A DNA stretch of 64,000 bases from Cryptomeria japonica (GCF_030272615.1 NC_081414.1:820503896-820567895); one strand, 5' to 3'; shown: positions 34,838 through 47,360, counted from the first letter of the stretch. Notes: a model not told the origin generated them from the letters alone. Translations and numbers: made by a program.

Positions 34838-37490
34838 TCGCTCCTGACCCTTTCAAAGGGTCCAAAGCGAATTTCTTGGACCCTTTGAAAGGGTCCAGAG
34901 CAAAATTCTCCATAAGACATTCTACTTTGACCAAAACCTAGAACTAAAGCATTCCTAGGCTTGAATGAAGGTAAAAACGCTTGTTTGAATGAGGAAATGT
35001 GAAAATGAAGTCAGGATTTGAGCCCAAGGATGATTTTCACTCCTGACCCTTCCAAAGAGTCCAGAGCGAAATTCACTATAAACCTCATGTGCTACCTCGA
35101 ATGGGCTTAAAACCTGGTTCCCCAAGTGGAAAACGATCTATATTTGCCTCCAGGAGAAAATTGAAGTTTGAAAAATGAACAATCAAGCCCAAATTGTGAT
35201 TTTTGCTCCTGACCCTTCCAAAGGGTCCAGAGCGAAAATCAACCTAAGACTCATTTCTTGCCTTATTTGACCAAATTTTGATTTGCAAGGCATTTTGAAG
35301 GGAAGAGTGGACATGTTTGGACTTTGGAAATGTTTGAAAGCTTTGAAGAAATGAAGGATTCTAGCCAAGAAGGTGAATTTCGCTCCTGACCCTTCCAAAG
35401 GGTCCATAGCGAAATTCCTTGCAAGCCTATTTTTTGACCTTGCTTAGACCACAAACCTTGTCTCTTGGGTGAAGAATGATGTTTTGTTCCCTTCCAGAGA
35501 AGATTGGGGTGGAAAAGATGAAGGATCAAGCCAAGAATGAGATTTTCTTTCCTGACCCTTCCAAAGGGTCCAGAACGAAAATCCTCCTAGACCTCATTTC
35601 TTTCCTTATTTGGCCAAATTTTGATGTCAAAGGCATGTTGAAAGGGAGAATGGGCATATTGAAATCCTTAAGGACGTTTGAAAGAGTTGAGGAATGAGTG
35701 TTTTAGCCAAGGAAGGAAATTTCACTCCTGACCCTTCCAAAGGGTCCAGAGCGAAATTCCTTACAAGCCTATATTTTTAACCTTGCTTGAGCTTAAAACC
35801 TTGTTCCTAGGGCGAAGAGAGATGAGATTTTACCTTGCAATGAAGTTTCAAGTTGAGGGAATGATGATTTTTGGTCAAAGATGAGATTTTCGCTCCTGAC
35901 CCTTCCAAAGGGTCCAGAGCGAATTTTCTCAAAACCTCTCTTTGCTATCAACTTTGTGCTAGATCAAGTGTGGGCTAAGGTAAAATCAAGAAGGAGATGT
36001 CCCTAAGAGTGACTTCAAGTTGCTAGAAATCATTGAAACTAAAGGAATTGAACCAAATCAAAATTTTCGCTCTTGACCCTTCCATAGGGTCTAGAGCGAA
36101 AATCTTAAAATCACCTTGTTTTCCTTACAAAATCAAGTCAACTTTGACTCTTTATAGTTTGGATGAGTATGAGGAGAGGTGTTCTTGCCCTGTTGAAGTT
36201 GATTGAGGTCGAATGATGGAGGAGTAAGCTCAAACCAAGGATTTCGCTCCTGACCCTTCCAAAGGGTCCAGAGCGAAAAACCTAGGATCACCTACTTTCT
36301 TTACAAGACAAGTTAAAATTTTGATTTTTATGGCCTAGATAGGAGTGAGGCAATGTGTCCTTAGTCTTGGAGGTGAATTCAAGTTGAAATGATGGAGGAG
36401 TGAGCCTAAAACAAGATTTTCGCTCCTGACCCTTCCAAAGGGTTCAGAGCGAAAATCCTAAAACCCATAATTTTCTCCAAAAATTGTGCCAAGCTAAGCC
36501 TAGACCTAGGTAAGATAAGCCTTTAAGATTGCCCTTGAATGGGTTTTGGCCACCAAAAATGTATATTTTGAGCTAAGACAAGGATTTCGCTCCTAACCCT
36601 TCCAAAGGGTCCAGAGCGAAATCCTAGAGAGGTCCTGTCCTTGGCCATGATTTTGAGCGAATTTTTCCTTTTAGGCCTTCCGGGGATCAAGCAAATGTTG
36701 TCAAGTTGAGAGATAGATCCAATTGAGGGTGTCAAGGGGATACAAAGTGAAAAGAAAGGAATTGAGTGAGGGAAGACAAGCTAGGAATGAATTTCACTCC
36801 TGACCCTTCCAAAGGGTCCAGAGCGAAATTCTTCAAATCAACTATTTTTCCTTTGTATGTGGCCAAGACTTTGATTCTCAGGGCGTGGTTGAGGATGGAA
36901 GGATGTTATTTAGCCTTGCAAGATAGATTGGAGTGAAGAAGATGAAAGATCAAGCTTAAAACTTGAATTTCGCTCCTGACCCTTCCAAAGGGTCCAGGGC
37001 GAAATTCACAAAATGTCCTTTTTCCTTCAAGATTGAGCTAAGCCAAGACGATGATAAAGGCAAATTGGACTTAAAGATGGCCATAGGCATGTGTTTCAAT
37101 AGGTTTTGAGTCCAAGAGGTAAGGATTTTGAGCTAAAGAGTGGATTTCGCTCCTGACCCTTCCAAAGGGTCCAGAGCGAAATTCCCAATATCACCTAGTT
37201 TGCCCATGAGGAAGGTCAGGTTGTTGATTCCTAGCCTTTGGTGAGGAGAAGGATAGCGTATGCTTCCCTTGAAAGGCATTTTGGAGTAGAGACATGATGG
37301 AATTTGTCCAAAAATGCAAAATTCGCTCCTGACCCTTCCAGAGGATCTAGGGCAAAATCCTTTAAAACTGCTATTTTTTCACCTTGTTGGGGCCAGACGA
37401 GGAGCTAATTGTGAGGTAATGTTGAAGGAGGTCTAAATGAGCCAGGAATGCAAAATCCGCTCCTGACCCTTCCAGAGGGTCCAGAGCGAA
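34838..37490 (+). repeat. Hairpin array of the outer solo LTR, about 16 units
   Basis: Units read CGCTCCTGACCCTT, CCAA, AGGGTCCAGAGCGAA. Approximate starts are 34838, 35037, 35204, 35379, 35547, 35722, 35889, 36067, 36245, 36419, 36587, 36791, 36968, 37146, 37322 and 37457, mostly 166-178 bp apart. The loop word TTCCAAAGGG is nearly invariant here and is not the loop used in the neighbouring LTRs. Spacers share only scattered similarity (for example CTTGTTCCTAGGG and GAATGATG-like words). Confidence 0.92.
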
Positions 37491-38002
37491 ATCCTAGATA
37501 GGGCCTGTCCCTGGAAAGAGTCTTGAACTAACTTCATTTTAATATCTTTTGTTGATGATTTAAGGTGTGAAATACTATGTTGAAATGAATTTATTATGTG
37601 TCCTTAATCATCTTTTGGTTTGTCTTGCAGTTAAAAGAAGACCACGCCAAGACAAGGACGACCTTCTCCAGTCTAGCATCATCAAGGACGGCCTTCTCCG
37701 GTCCAGCATCATTAGGGATGACCTCTTCCAGTCCAGCATTTCAAGGAAAGATACACCATCCATCTTGCACATCAAAGACAAAGGAGGTTAAAGCAAGGGT
37801 TCGTTGAAGAAGCAGACAGTTTCAGAAGAGTTAATTAAAGTTAGCTTCTCAGCATCATCAAATTGAGCATCTACCAAGTTACAAGTGTCAGACAAGGTGG
37901 CATCCCAGTCATCACTCCTCCAGTCGGATTGGTCCACCCCAGCGTGTCCAGATTCAATGTCCCTGACTCATTGGAGATGGCACAAACTTCGATGTACCTA
38001 CC

Positions 38003-41000
38003 TGTTGTGACCATTTCACACATCGCCCCATTGCAAATGGGGACCCCTGCTTTTTGCTTTCTAGGGTTTGTTTTCTAGGTGTTTAGGGTTTTGTCTGTCA
38101 GCCTTTGCATTTTGAGTGTCGCCAAGGGGATCACCTGGATAGCAGGTTCTGCTTGAGTTAGGTCAAGTTGGTAAGTGATGAAGTTTGAAAGTCCTGATCC
38201 TGAAATTTGGCTAAGTCTGGAATGTCCTGATCCTGAAATTTGACTAAGTCTGGAAACTGAAAAAACCTCCAAAAACTAGATTTTGCAATATGGCTCCTGG
38301 AGGTCTGAAACCACTCTCAAACATCCTGAAAGTATATATGGAATATAACTTAAAGTATAAGAAATCTTTCTTATACTTAAATGTTATATTCCATAAAATT
38401 ATCCTGACGGAGAGTTCAAAAAGTCAAATTTTGCTCTTGACCCTTGCTGAGGGTCCAAGGCGAATTTCACTCCTGACCCTCTCAAGAGGTCCAAGGCGAA
38501 TCTCGCCCCTGACCCTTCCAGAGGGTCCAGGGCGAAAAGCAATCTAGGACTCATTTCTTGCCTTATTTGACCAAATTTTGACTTGCAAGGCATTTTGAAG
38601 GGAAAGTTGGAAATGTTTGAAAACCTTGAAAAAAATGATGGATTTTGGCCAAGATTAGGAATTTCGCTCCTGACCCTTGCTGAGGGTCCAGAGCGAAATT
38701 CATTATAAACTTCATTTGCCACCTTGTTTGAGCTTGAAACCTTGTTCCTGGCCTTGAAAATGATCTTACCTCGCCCTGTGAAGTGGTTTGAAACTAAGAA
38801 ATTGAATAGTTTAGCCTGGGATGAAGATTTCGCTCCTGACCCTTACTGAGGGTCCAGGGCGAAAATTTTATATGAGCTTATTTTTTCACTAATTTTGGCT
38901 AACTTGTTTTGTGCAGGGTCTCTCGGAGTGAGGGTTGAACATCATTTAAAGGTTTGGAAGCATGCAAAATGATGAATTCTGGACAAGGAAGGCAATTTCG
39001 CTCCTGACCCTTCCAGAGGGTCCAGAGCGAAATTCCCAATAGCTCTCATCTTGCAATGAAAAAAGTCAAGTCTTGGGCATGAATGAAACAAGGACAACTC
39101 CCTTTACCCTCCGGAGAAGTTTTAACTTAAAAGAATAAAGGAATTTTGCCTAAAACCAAAATTTCGCTCCTGACCCTTGCTGAGGGTCCAGGGTGAAAAT
39201 CTTAGTAGAGGGCATTTCTTGCCTTGTTTGGTCAAATAGAGGTGATTTTGAGTTTGAAAAAGGAAGAACCAAGCCTAGAAAAGGAAATTCGCTCCTGACC
39301 CTTGCTGAAGGTCCAGGGCGAAAATCCTAAAACCTATCTTTTCCTCCAAAATTTGAGCAAGGCCAAGTTTAGACATGGGTGTGAAATGACATTTGAATTG
39401 CCTTGAAGTTGGGTTGGATGGCTAAAGATGCAAATTTTGATGCCCAAAGGCAAATTCGCTCTTGACCCTTGCTGAGGGTCCAGGGCGAAAAATTCAAATC
39501 CTCCTATTTTCCTTGCATTTCAAGATTGGATTTTGGTTTTTATGACTTGGATGGGAGAAGGACGTGATGTTTTATGCCATGGAAGTGATTTGAAGATGAA
39601 AGGATTTGAAAATTGGCCTAAAACCTAAAAATCGCTCCTGACCCTTGTTGAGGGTCCAGAGCGAATTTCCAAGGTTCTCTCCTTTTTTTGTGGAATTAAG
39701 ACAAAATCTTGCTTGGATAAGTGAAGGACGTGATGTGTTATGCCTTAGAGTTGATTTGAAGCCTAAAGAATGAAGGGATATGTCTAAAACCAAAAAGTCG
39801 CTCCTGAACCTTGGAGAGGGTCCAAGGCGAAAATTTGAAAATTCCCTATTTTGCCTTACAGGAACGAACCAAGCTTGGATGGAGTGAAAGAAGAAGACCT
39901 TTGCCTAGTGATGAATGAAGTTTCAACGAAAAATGATGATGGATTGAGCCTAGATTTGCAAAATCGCTCCTGACCCTTGCTGAGGGTCCAGGGCGAAAAA
40001 CTTGGAAAGAGGATTTTCTTGCTTAGTTTGGAGGCATAAACATGATCTTGCTTGGTGGAGAAGTTCTTAGATGAGGAAGTGAGGATTTTTATTCAAAATT
40101 GCAAAAATCGCTCCTGACCCTTGCTGAGGGTCCAGGGCGAAAAACACCAAAATCACACTTTTTCTCCTAAGATGGATAGAACTAAGACTGGAATTCAATA
40201 AGAGGACCTATTTGAGATGCCTTGCAGAAATTTTGAGCTTTGAAAGATGTCAATTTTGAGCCAGGGAAGAAAAATCGCTCCTGACCCTTGCTGAGGGTGC
40301 AGGGCAAAATTATTGTCAATCTTCATTGTGGCCTTAATCAAACTTTGATATCCCTCAAAATCACCAAATTTGCTAAATTCCAAACATTTGGGAGGATTAA
40401 AATAAATTTGCATTAATTTTTTTTAATAAATTAATTTTTAGGCCTTGAAATAATTAAAAAATCCACCTTGGAGGCACTAAAATTAATTTTTAAAATTAAA
40501 AATACAAATTGAGCGCTCAAGCACATTTATTGGCTTTTGCAAGCAAGTCGGCATCCTTTTTAATGAATTATTATCTTATTTTATTATTAAAAAAAAACTA
40601 GGTCGGCCTCATGGAAAGAAGGTGAGCGCTCTATATAATAGGGGGGCATTGTTTCAAGTTCAAATCATTCATTCATCCCTTCTAAAGTGCGAAATTGAGG
40701 AGCATTTTGAGGAGCGAAATCCAGAAGATTGAAGGCAAAATTTTGCTAAGTGTGGAGACTAAGGAGGGTGAAATTCTTTTGAAGACTAATGGAGGCGCAA
40801 TTCATCCAAGAGAGGGCTATGATTTAAACTTTGCCTAGCAAAATCCATTTTTTTTGCATCATTTTCAGAAGGTCTTAGAGTTAAGTACTCAAGAGGAGGT
40901 ATGGCAAAATTATCCTAATATCCTTGTTCAAGACTTGATTTTTGGGCACTTTTTTTAGAAAAGTCTAAGTGTTGATTAATTAATTAGGAAATGACAACTC

Positions 41001-42608
41001 TAGATTTATCATGAAGTTTCCTAATTAATATCTTAAATCTTCCTTTTGAGTCTTATTTTCTACCCTTTAATGCTCAGGGACTAATTTTGAAATGTTGTGT
41101 AGGTATCAAGATGGCAACTCCTAAGGCTGGAGTATCTACAAGTCGGCAGGCTCTCATCAAAGAAGATCCGGTCCAGGACAAAGATGATCTCCTCCAGCTC
41201 AGTATCATCAAAGAAGATCAAGCAAGGATAAGCACGACCTCCTCCAGTCTAGCATCGACAAGGACGACCTTCTTTGGTCAAGCATCATTAGGAATGACCT
41301 TTTCCAATCCAGCATTCCAAGACGAGATACATTATCATCCTGCACATCAAAGACAAAATAAGTCAGAGCAAGGGTTCGTTGAAGAAGCAGATAGTTTCAA
41401 AAGAGTTAATTAAAGCTAGCTTCTCAGCAACATCAAATTGGCATCAACCAAGTGTCAAACGAGGTGGCATCCCAGTCATCACTTCTCCAGTCGGTGTGGT
41501 CCACCTCAGCATGTCCAGATTCAATGTACCTAACTCATGGGAGGTGGCACAAACTTCGATGTACCTACCCCAGCTATCCATTGGTCAAATTTTCCAAAGA
41601 AGACATGTGTCCAATTAATACAATTATTTCATTGGTCAGAATTGAGTTTGTTGTAACAAACCCTAATTAGGGTTTTCATTGTAGAATCTTGGCCACTGAT
41701 CTTAAATTGATCTTAGCCATTGAATTGTATTAAGGGCACTATATAAGCCCCGGCTCTTCATTTGTAAAGGCTAATAGAGGAGAGTTAGTGAATAGAAGGT
41801 AGTTAGTGAATAGTTAGTCAGTTGATAGAATAGCAATTAGAGTAGAATAGGAGGACAAGGCAAGAAATTGTTGCCATTGATTGTAAACAAACTCCATTTT
41901 CATTGAAGTAATGGTTAAGTGTGTCGTTTCTTGCAATATGCATGGTTTCTTATTGAATCTTCAATTCTAGATGGTAGATGATTAGATCGAATGAAGGAAA
42001 TTGTTGAATGCACCTGTGTGAAATCCGTCTAATCCAAACCACTAGCCTCTTGTTGATGGTAAGTGCGCCTTGCGTGGTCAACTGGAACAAATGAGCTTAA
42101 TCATAAGTCGTTACACGTCTATTGTTTCATGCATTTTCTTGAATGGTGATCATTGTCAGATGGTGTACGATTTAAACATATTAGAAGCATCCCTTAGAAG
42201 ATCGCACTGAGTTGGTGTTGAATTGTTCAGCCTGATGGTGAGACCCAGCCCAGTAGGACTCCACCTAGTCATTCATCCATCTTCTCGCATTCTAGGTAGT
42301 AGAGTAGACTTCCTGAACCTTGTATCTTTTGCCATTTGTTTGTCTTCCAGTTAGTTAGTAGGACTTGTGATTCCAGCAAATCAGACGTTTAGTCATCAAG
42401 TGTAAGTCCCCTTGTGATTCCAGCAAATCACATCATACCACAGAGAGCTTATCCACACGTAGAGATCCTACAACGAAGAACCTTGAAGTCATCCTGATTG
42501 ATCCTTTTCGCGATATCTTCAGCATTCAGAGACTTTATTCAAGAGAGGATAAGGTACCCTTTGGGTATTTTATTCTGTGTTTGGCTGTGTACAAAATACA
42601 CGTCAACA
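38003..42608 (+). mobile_element. Nested solo giant LTR (4606 bp, TSD CTACC)
   Basis: Starts TGTTGTGACCATTTCACACA and ends AATACACGTCAACA. Exact CTACC flanks lie at 37998-38002 and 42609-42613. It lies inside the solo LTR of the same family and in the same orientation, at a point equivalent to about 54290 of the young element. It contains all family landmarks: terminal palindrome near 38028, long inverted repeat 38338-38398, 14 hairpins, TATA1 (CTCTATATAATAGG near 40631), telo-box near 41661 and TATA2 (CACTATATAAGCCC near 41739). Confidence 0.93.
38431..40316 (+). repeat. Hairpin array of the nested solo LTR, 14 units
   Basis: Approximate starts are 38432, 38466, 38502, 38661, 38827, 38995, 39163, 39288, 39457, 39630, 39795, 39962, 40107 and 40272. 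The first three form the 34-36 bp cluster; the rest are about 125-173 bp apart. The prevailing loop is TTGCTGAGGG, in contrast to TTCCAAAGGG in the LTR that surrounds it. The right arm is usually GGGTCCAGGGCGAAA. Confidence 0.92.
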
Positions 42609-43669
42609 CTACCCCGCTTATCCAATTGTCGAATATTCTAGAAAAGACATGTGTCCAAATAATGCAATTATTTCATTGGCCAGAATTGAGTTTGTTGTAA
42701 CAAACCCTAATTAGGGTTTTCATTGTAAAATCTCGGCCATTGATCTCAAGTTGATTTGAGCCATCGAATTGTATTGAGGGCACTATATAAGCCCTGGCTC
42801 CTCATTAGTAAAGGCTAATAGTTAGTCAGTAGTTAGAAGGTGAATAGTTAGAAATAGTGAATAGTCAGTTGATAGAATAGCAATTAGAGTAGAATAGAAA
42901 GAGAAGGCAAAGATTGTTGCCAAGATGTTGTTGTAAAAGACTTGTAAAACTTCATTGAAGAAATGGTGAAATCTATGGGTCGATTCAACAATTTGCATGG
43001 TCTCTATACTTCTCAGATTTGATTTCATGTTATTAGATGAGTGGAAGAAATGTGTTTGATTGATGGTGAAATTCGTATATCCATACTACTAGCAGTTTGT
43101 TGATTGCAGACTTGCCTTGTGTAGTCAACTGGAATCATTCAGTTTAAGCTTAACTTCAATTGTCGCTTCTTCACTGATATGCATCAGCCTGATGGTGTCT
43201 ATGCATGTAGCGATGATCTGAACATCATAAAGTTTTCCTCCGAAGATCGCACTAACCTTGTGGAGATGGTCCTGGGATGTCAAAACAAGACTTTGTTAGA
43301 ATTTCATCAAAGGTTATTCATTGCTCCTACATTCTTAGTGTCAGGGTTAGATCCTTTCCTCTCCCTCATCCTTTTTCTTTTTTTTTTCAAAATCTAGACT
43401 AGTGAAATCCTGTGTTCCAGTAATATTCGAAGCGAATCAGACGTTCAGTCATCAAGTGTAAGTCCCCTTATGATTCCAACAAAATCACATCATACCACAG
43501 AGAGCTTATCCACGAGTAGAGAACCTACATACAAGAACCTTGCAGTTGCCTCGACTGATCCTTCGGCGAGATCTTCAGCAGTCGGGGAACTTTGCTCAAG
43601 AAAGGATAAGGTACCTTTAGGTATTTTATTCTGTGTTCGCATGTGCATAAAAAACACATCAACACCTCC

Positions 43670-44691
43670 TTGGACAATCTTCTGTGGATTCCGCCTTGCA
43701 ACATTCGTGTGATGTACATAGTAAATGCATCATTCACTCTCTTATAGTCTTCAATTCTATGCATGCTCAGCTGGGGGTAGCATTCATAACTCTTAAATTG
43801 TCCTTGCCCATTCCTGACTTCACCTTTGCATATTAATCCTCTGTATGAAACAAATCATGCAAGCAGGTACACCAGGTAAGAAGTCATGGCGAATGACTTG
43901 GACCGCTCTACATTCCTCAGCTGAAAATCCAGATTGTCACTTATAATCTTGGACCAATTCACTAGTGTTCCTCTAAGACAATCCTGGATGAGGTAGAACA
44001 TCCATCCATGAAATATTGCTCCCTGTTGCATCCCCATCACTCTGTTGAGTAGGAATATCAAATCACTATATTCCTCCTTATTAAAATCTATGCACATAAG
44101 TGTCTTGGGAGCCTTGGAATGATGAGACCTAGGCTCAATAATCCACTCTTTGTTAATTAAATTCTTACATACACCCATCTTCGTGTATCTATCTGCATAA
44201 TCCTCCTTGGTCACATTCTTCATGTCTGTTCCACATGGAATTCCGAACACCTCAGCAATGGCATCCTCAGCAAGGTAGGCGATGACTATGCCCTTAGGAC
44301 TCTTGATCATTCTTGTGAGCGGATTGTAACATCGAGCACATTCCAGGATAAGTTCACTGCATTGTATGGACTGTGGAAATCCAGCGGCATGGAAAATGCC
44401 ACTCTTCATAATATTTGCATATGCTGGGGAAGGAACTTGATCTCTGACTCCGAACATCCAACGCTGCATCTAGTCGAAGTCCAGGAAATGCATGTTTGTA
44501 TCAGTGATCCCCTTCCATCTGGATGAAATCTTAAACTCTGGATAAAATCCAGTCTTCAGCAGTTCTTTCCTTTCCTTATATCCTGACTTTGACATCGCAC
44601 CTGTACGAAGCTCGAAGTTAGACTTAGGAAAATATTCGTAATAAAATTCCTGACTTTCTAAAGATTTAGCTAATTTAGAGCATGGAGTCAA
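43670..44691 (-). pseudogene. LTR-carried ORF, N-terminal part (two stops)
   Basis: From the ATG at 44691 one frame runs to the solo-LTR junction, with stops only at 44470 and 43855. The largest open piece has 204 codons. Readable segments include MQRWMFGVRDQVPSPAYAN, FGIPCGTDMKNVTKEDYADR, YSDLIFLLNRVMGMQQGAIF and HGWMFYLIQDCLRG: a globular, mixed alpha/beta-like composition unlike gag or pol. The whole reconstructed coding span across 44691-43670 and 34227-31784 is about 1150 codons. No catalytic motif is recognised. Confidence 0.6.
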
Positions 44692-47360
44692 GAAAATAAT
44701 CCATACACTTGGTAAATTTTAGCAATTAAGTTCAAAGTGTGACAACACTAAGGCATGGAAGCCTTCCATAAAATTCATTTATACCTCCTTATGCTTAGAA
44801 AATATGCGAGCTAGAATGCAAAGGAGTATAAAGGATTGATGATGACTAAGGAAAGGTGTGAAAGGTTGTGTTTTCACACAATGAATGTCAGAAGACACCT
44901 TCCGCAGTCAACAATGGAGGTCAAAATTTCTGAAGACAACCTGAAAATCAAACTTCTAAAAACATGTTGTAATCTTCAAAATGTGCATAATCTTGATAAA
45001 AATCAGTTCTAATGATCAAAACAATCATTTTTTGGAATGTAAGTATGGCTGATAAAATTTAGTTTTCTAAGGACAAGTCTGAAAAATTGGATACTTCAAA
45101 CTTACCAGCACCTTGCAAAGTGGTTTAAATCCCTGAAAATGATGAAAAATTGCTAAGGAAACAGCCCCAAGCAAATTCGCCAAAATTGGTTAGGTGGCCG
45201 GAAATGAAAATTTCTGAGGACAACCGCCTAACAATGGAGTTTCAGACCTGCAACAGCGATAAAATGGTCTGAAAAATGCACAGAAAACTCCATAAAATGC
45301 CTCCAAATGCTAAACGTTTAAGTTGGAATTGGCTGGGCAATAAAAACTTAAGTCTGAAAATTAATGGCAGCCATTAATGGAGGTCAAAATCTGAAGCAAA
45401 CCTCAGATCTGAAGCAAATCAGCAGGCTGGAAATGATGGCAGCCAACAAGCATGCACGAAAATCATCAAAAGTGGCACCAAATCACCTCAGCAAAAATCG
45501 AATTTTTCCCAAGTCTAGTGCTTAACTTAAAATCTGAAAATTGATGTCAATGGCAGCCTTGATCTGCAGCAATGAAGGTCTGAACAGCAAGCAAAAATGG
45601 TGGAGGAAAATCGCCCAAGTCTCCAAACATGAAATTGCCAACTTTCACCAAAAAATGCTAAAGTTTGAAAAAATCGCCAAACTTAGCAAAATCGAAATTC
45701 TGAAACTGGTCTATAATGGCAGCCAAGAGGAATAGATCAGCAAATTGGAAAAAATGGAGGAAAATAAATCCTCAATCCCACACTTCACAAAAACACCTTG
45801 CTAAAAATTCACCCAACTTGAAGAAAAATCGCTTTCATGGAGACACCTGGCAGAAATAATAATAAAATAATGCTGAAGTTCCTCTCATATACTTGTTTTC
45901 ACCTCTCTTTCACCACACAAGCAATGTGGGATAAAACACTTGTATAAATACTTGATTGGTGAAACCCTAACTTGCTTCTAGAAGGTTCAAACATTTAATA
46001 ATTATTGTAAGTTATTAAATTTGCTTTTAAATTTTAAATAATCATTAATAATTATTTAAAAGCAATTAAAATGGGGCTTATTAAAATATTGCAATTTAAA
46101 TCCAAAATAAAGCCTCCAGGGGAAAATCGATATAGGTTGGGATTGAAAAATCCCTTCAAAAATCACTTAAGTGTCAAAATTTACCCCATAAGGGAAATTC
46201 GACCCATGCTTGGATAAAAATCCATGCTCAAATTCATCAAAATGCACACAAAAAACCTCCCAAGGGAAATTTGATGTGAGTTTGGACAAAAATTCAGACA
46301 AAAATGCACTCAATTTGCAAAAATCACCCCCCAGGGGAAATTCGATATTAGTTTGGATGAAAATCCACACTCAAAACTCTCTTAACTTGGAAAAATACCT
46401 CCCTGGTGGAAAATTGACCTCAGTCTGGATGAAAATCCGGACTCAAAACTCTTCATAAATATTCCTAGTGGAAAATTGATCCCTGCCTGGATGAAAATCC
46501 GCACAAAAATCCTTACAAAATGCTCTCAGGGGAAATTCGATCCCTGTCTGGATTAAAATCCAGACAAAAATCCTCACTTAGTTGTCACAAAAATCCTGGT
46601 GGAAAATCGACCCAGGCATGGAATCATCCTCGCACTCCAGTCCGCACTCCCAGGGGAAATTCGATGGCAATCTGGATAAATCCTGACATTAGCCAAATTT
46701 TAGCACTTCCAGGGGAAATTCTACCTAGGTATGGATAAACAGTGGGGGAAATTAGTAGCCAGTATGGATTTTAGGGGAAACCCATGTGTAGTATCGATTT
46801 TGAGTGGGGGAATGGGTTGGGTAGTCTAGAATGTGAGGGGAAAATCACCTCTAGCATGGAATTTGACCCTTTAACCCTTGGAATAAGGATTTCCCTTATG
46901 ATTTTATCATTTGAACCACTCAAAATCACTTAGAAACATTAAATTTAAACTGGACTTAGGCTAATTTTCCAAAAAATATGAACGAAACGCTAGGAAAATA
47001 TTGGAATAAAGTGCGAAACCAACTTAAATAATACCTTAGGAGCGAGAAAACAACTCCAAAAGGTCTGTGAATATCTTGGCACTTTAAAATCACTTGATGC
47101 GCGTGTTTAAAAACACGTTAGCGCTCAAAAGGTCTACACTTAGAAAAACCTTAGGATCATTAAAATATCAACTTTTGCAACTTGATCCTATAACTTCAAA
47201 AACCCTAGACGGCACTAGGCATGATCAAAATTCCGAGACTCGAGCACGGGAAATACAAAATTGCCCACTAAGCAGCCAAAACCCTAACCTAACAACGCAG
47301 AAAGCTGGCAAAGAGGGGGTCCTCATTAGCAATGGGGTGATGTGTGAAAAGGTCACAACA
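44692..47360 (-). mobile_element. 5' (LTR-start) part of the 30923-47360 element
   Basis: Reading on the minus strand from 47360: LTR start with a weakened form of the terminal palindrome (CCCCATTGCTAATGAGGA), then a different hairpin array (46110-46740), an AT-rich block near 46000 (AATAATTATTTAAAAGC), a TATA-like AGTATTTATACAAG near 45948, and about 1.2 kb of noncoding leader rich in CAAAAATCG/GAAAATTG words before the ATG at 44691. This order mirrors hairpin array, AT-rich block and TATA1 in the other giant LTRs. Confidence 0.6.
46110..46740. repeat. Second type of hairpin array, about 10 units of roughly 60 bp
   Basis: Each unit joins a GGGGAAATTCGATCCC-like word to an inverted repeat of the form GTCTGGATnAAAATCCAGAC. 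The clearest is at about 46537 (GTCTGGATTAAAATCCAGAC, perfect arms); others lie near 46145, 46209, 46274, 46353, 46425, 46485, 46605, 46670 and 46730. The unit has no sequence similarity to the CGCTCCTG hairpins, though it holds the same position in the LTR. Confidence 0.85.

Larger units (their letters stand above)
34228..43664 (+). mobile_element. Solo giant hairpin-family LTR (about 4826 bp without nested copy, TSD CCTCC)
   Basis: Starts TGTTGTGACGTATTCACACA and ends AAAAAACACATCAACA, flanked by exact CCTCC (34223-34227 and 43665-43669). Its 5' part is 34228-38002 and its 3' part 42614-43664; between them lies a second solo LTR. It has no internal domain. It contains the terminal palindrome (near 34249), the GATCCTGAAATTTG words (near 34590-34640), the long inverted repeat 34730-34802, 16 hairpins, and in the 3' part the telo-box palindrome near 42703 and TATA2 (CACTATATAAGCCC near 42781). 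Its orientation is opposite to the ORF it interrupts. Confidence 0.93.
30923..47360 (-). mobile_element. Giant-LTR-type element inserted in gag, single LTR start and single LTR end, carrying a long ORF
   Basis: The minus-strand start TGTTGTGACC...CACACATCACCCC is at 47360 and the terminus AAAAACACATCAACA is at 30923. Flanks are GGTCT (30918-30922) and AGTCT (47361-47365), a 5-bp target duplication with one mismatch. Removing the element and one target copy joins the gag frame exactly. Without the nested solo LTR it is about 7.0 kb. It holds, in order, an LTR start, a hairpin array of another type, AT-rich sequence with a TATA-like box, a long ORF and the TATA2-to-terminus segment. With only one start and one end it behaves as a solo LTR that contains an ORF. 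Confidence 0.75.

Noticed and set aside
34838-37490. CRISPR-like look of evenly spaced palindromic repeats
   Set aside because: The repeats are imperfect, the spacers resemble each other and are about 140 bp long, there are no cas genes, and the array lies inside an LTR with target duplications in a plant genome.
46210-46738. ORFs of 72-82 codons with repeated DKN/KIHTQN words
   Set aside because: They read through the roughly 60-bp hairpin repeat; the periodicity comes from DNA, and the frames do not persist beyond it.
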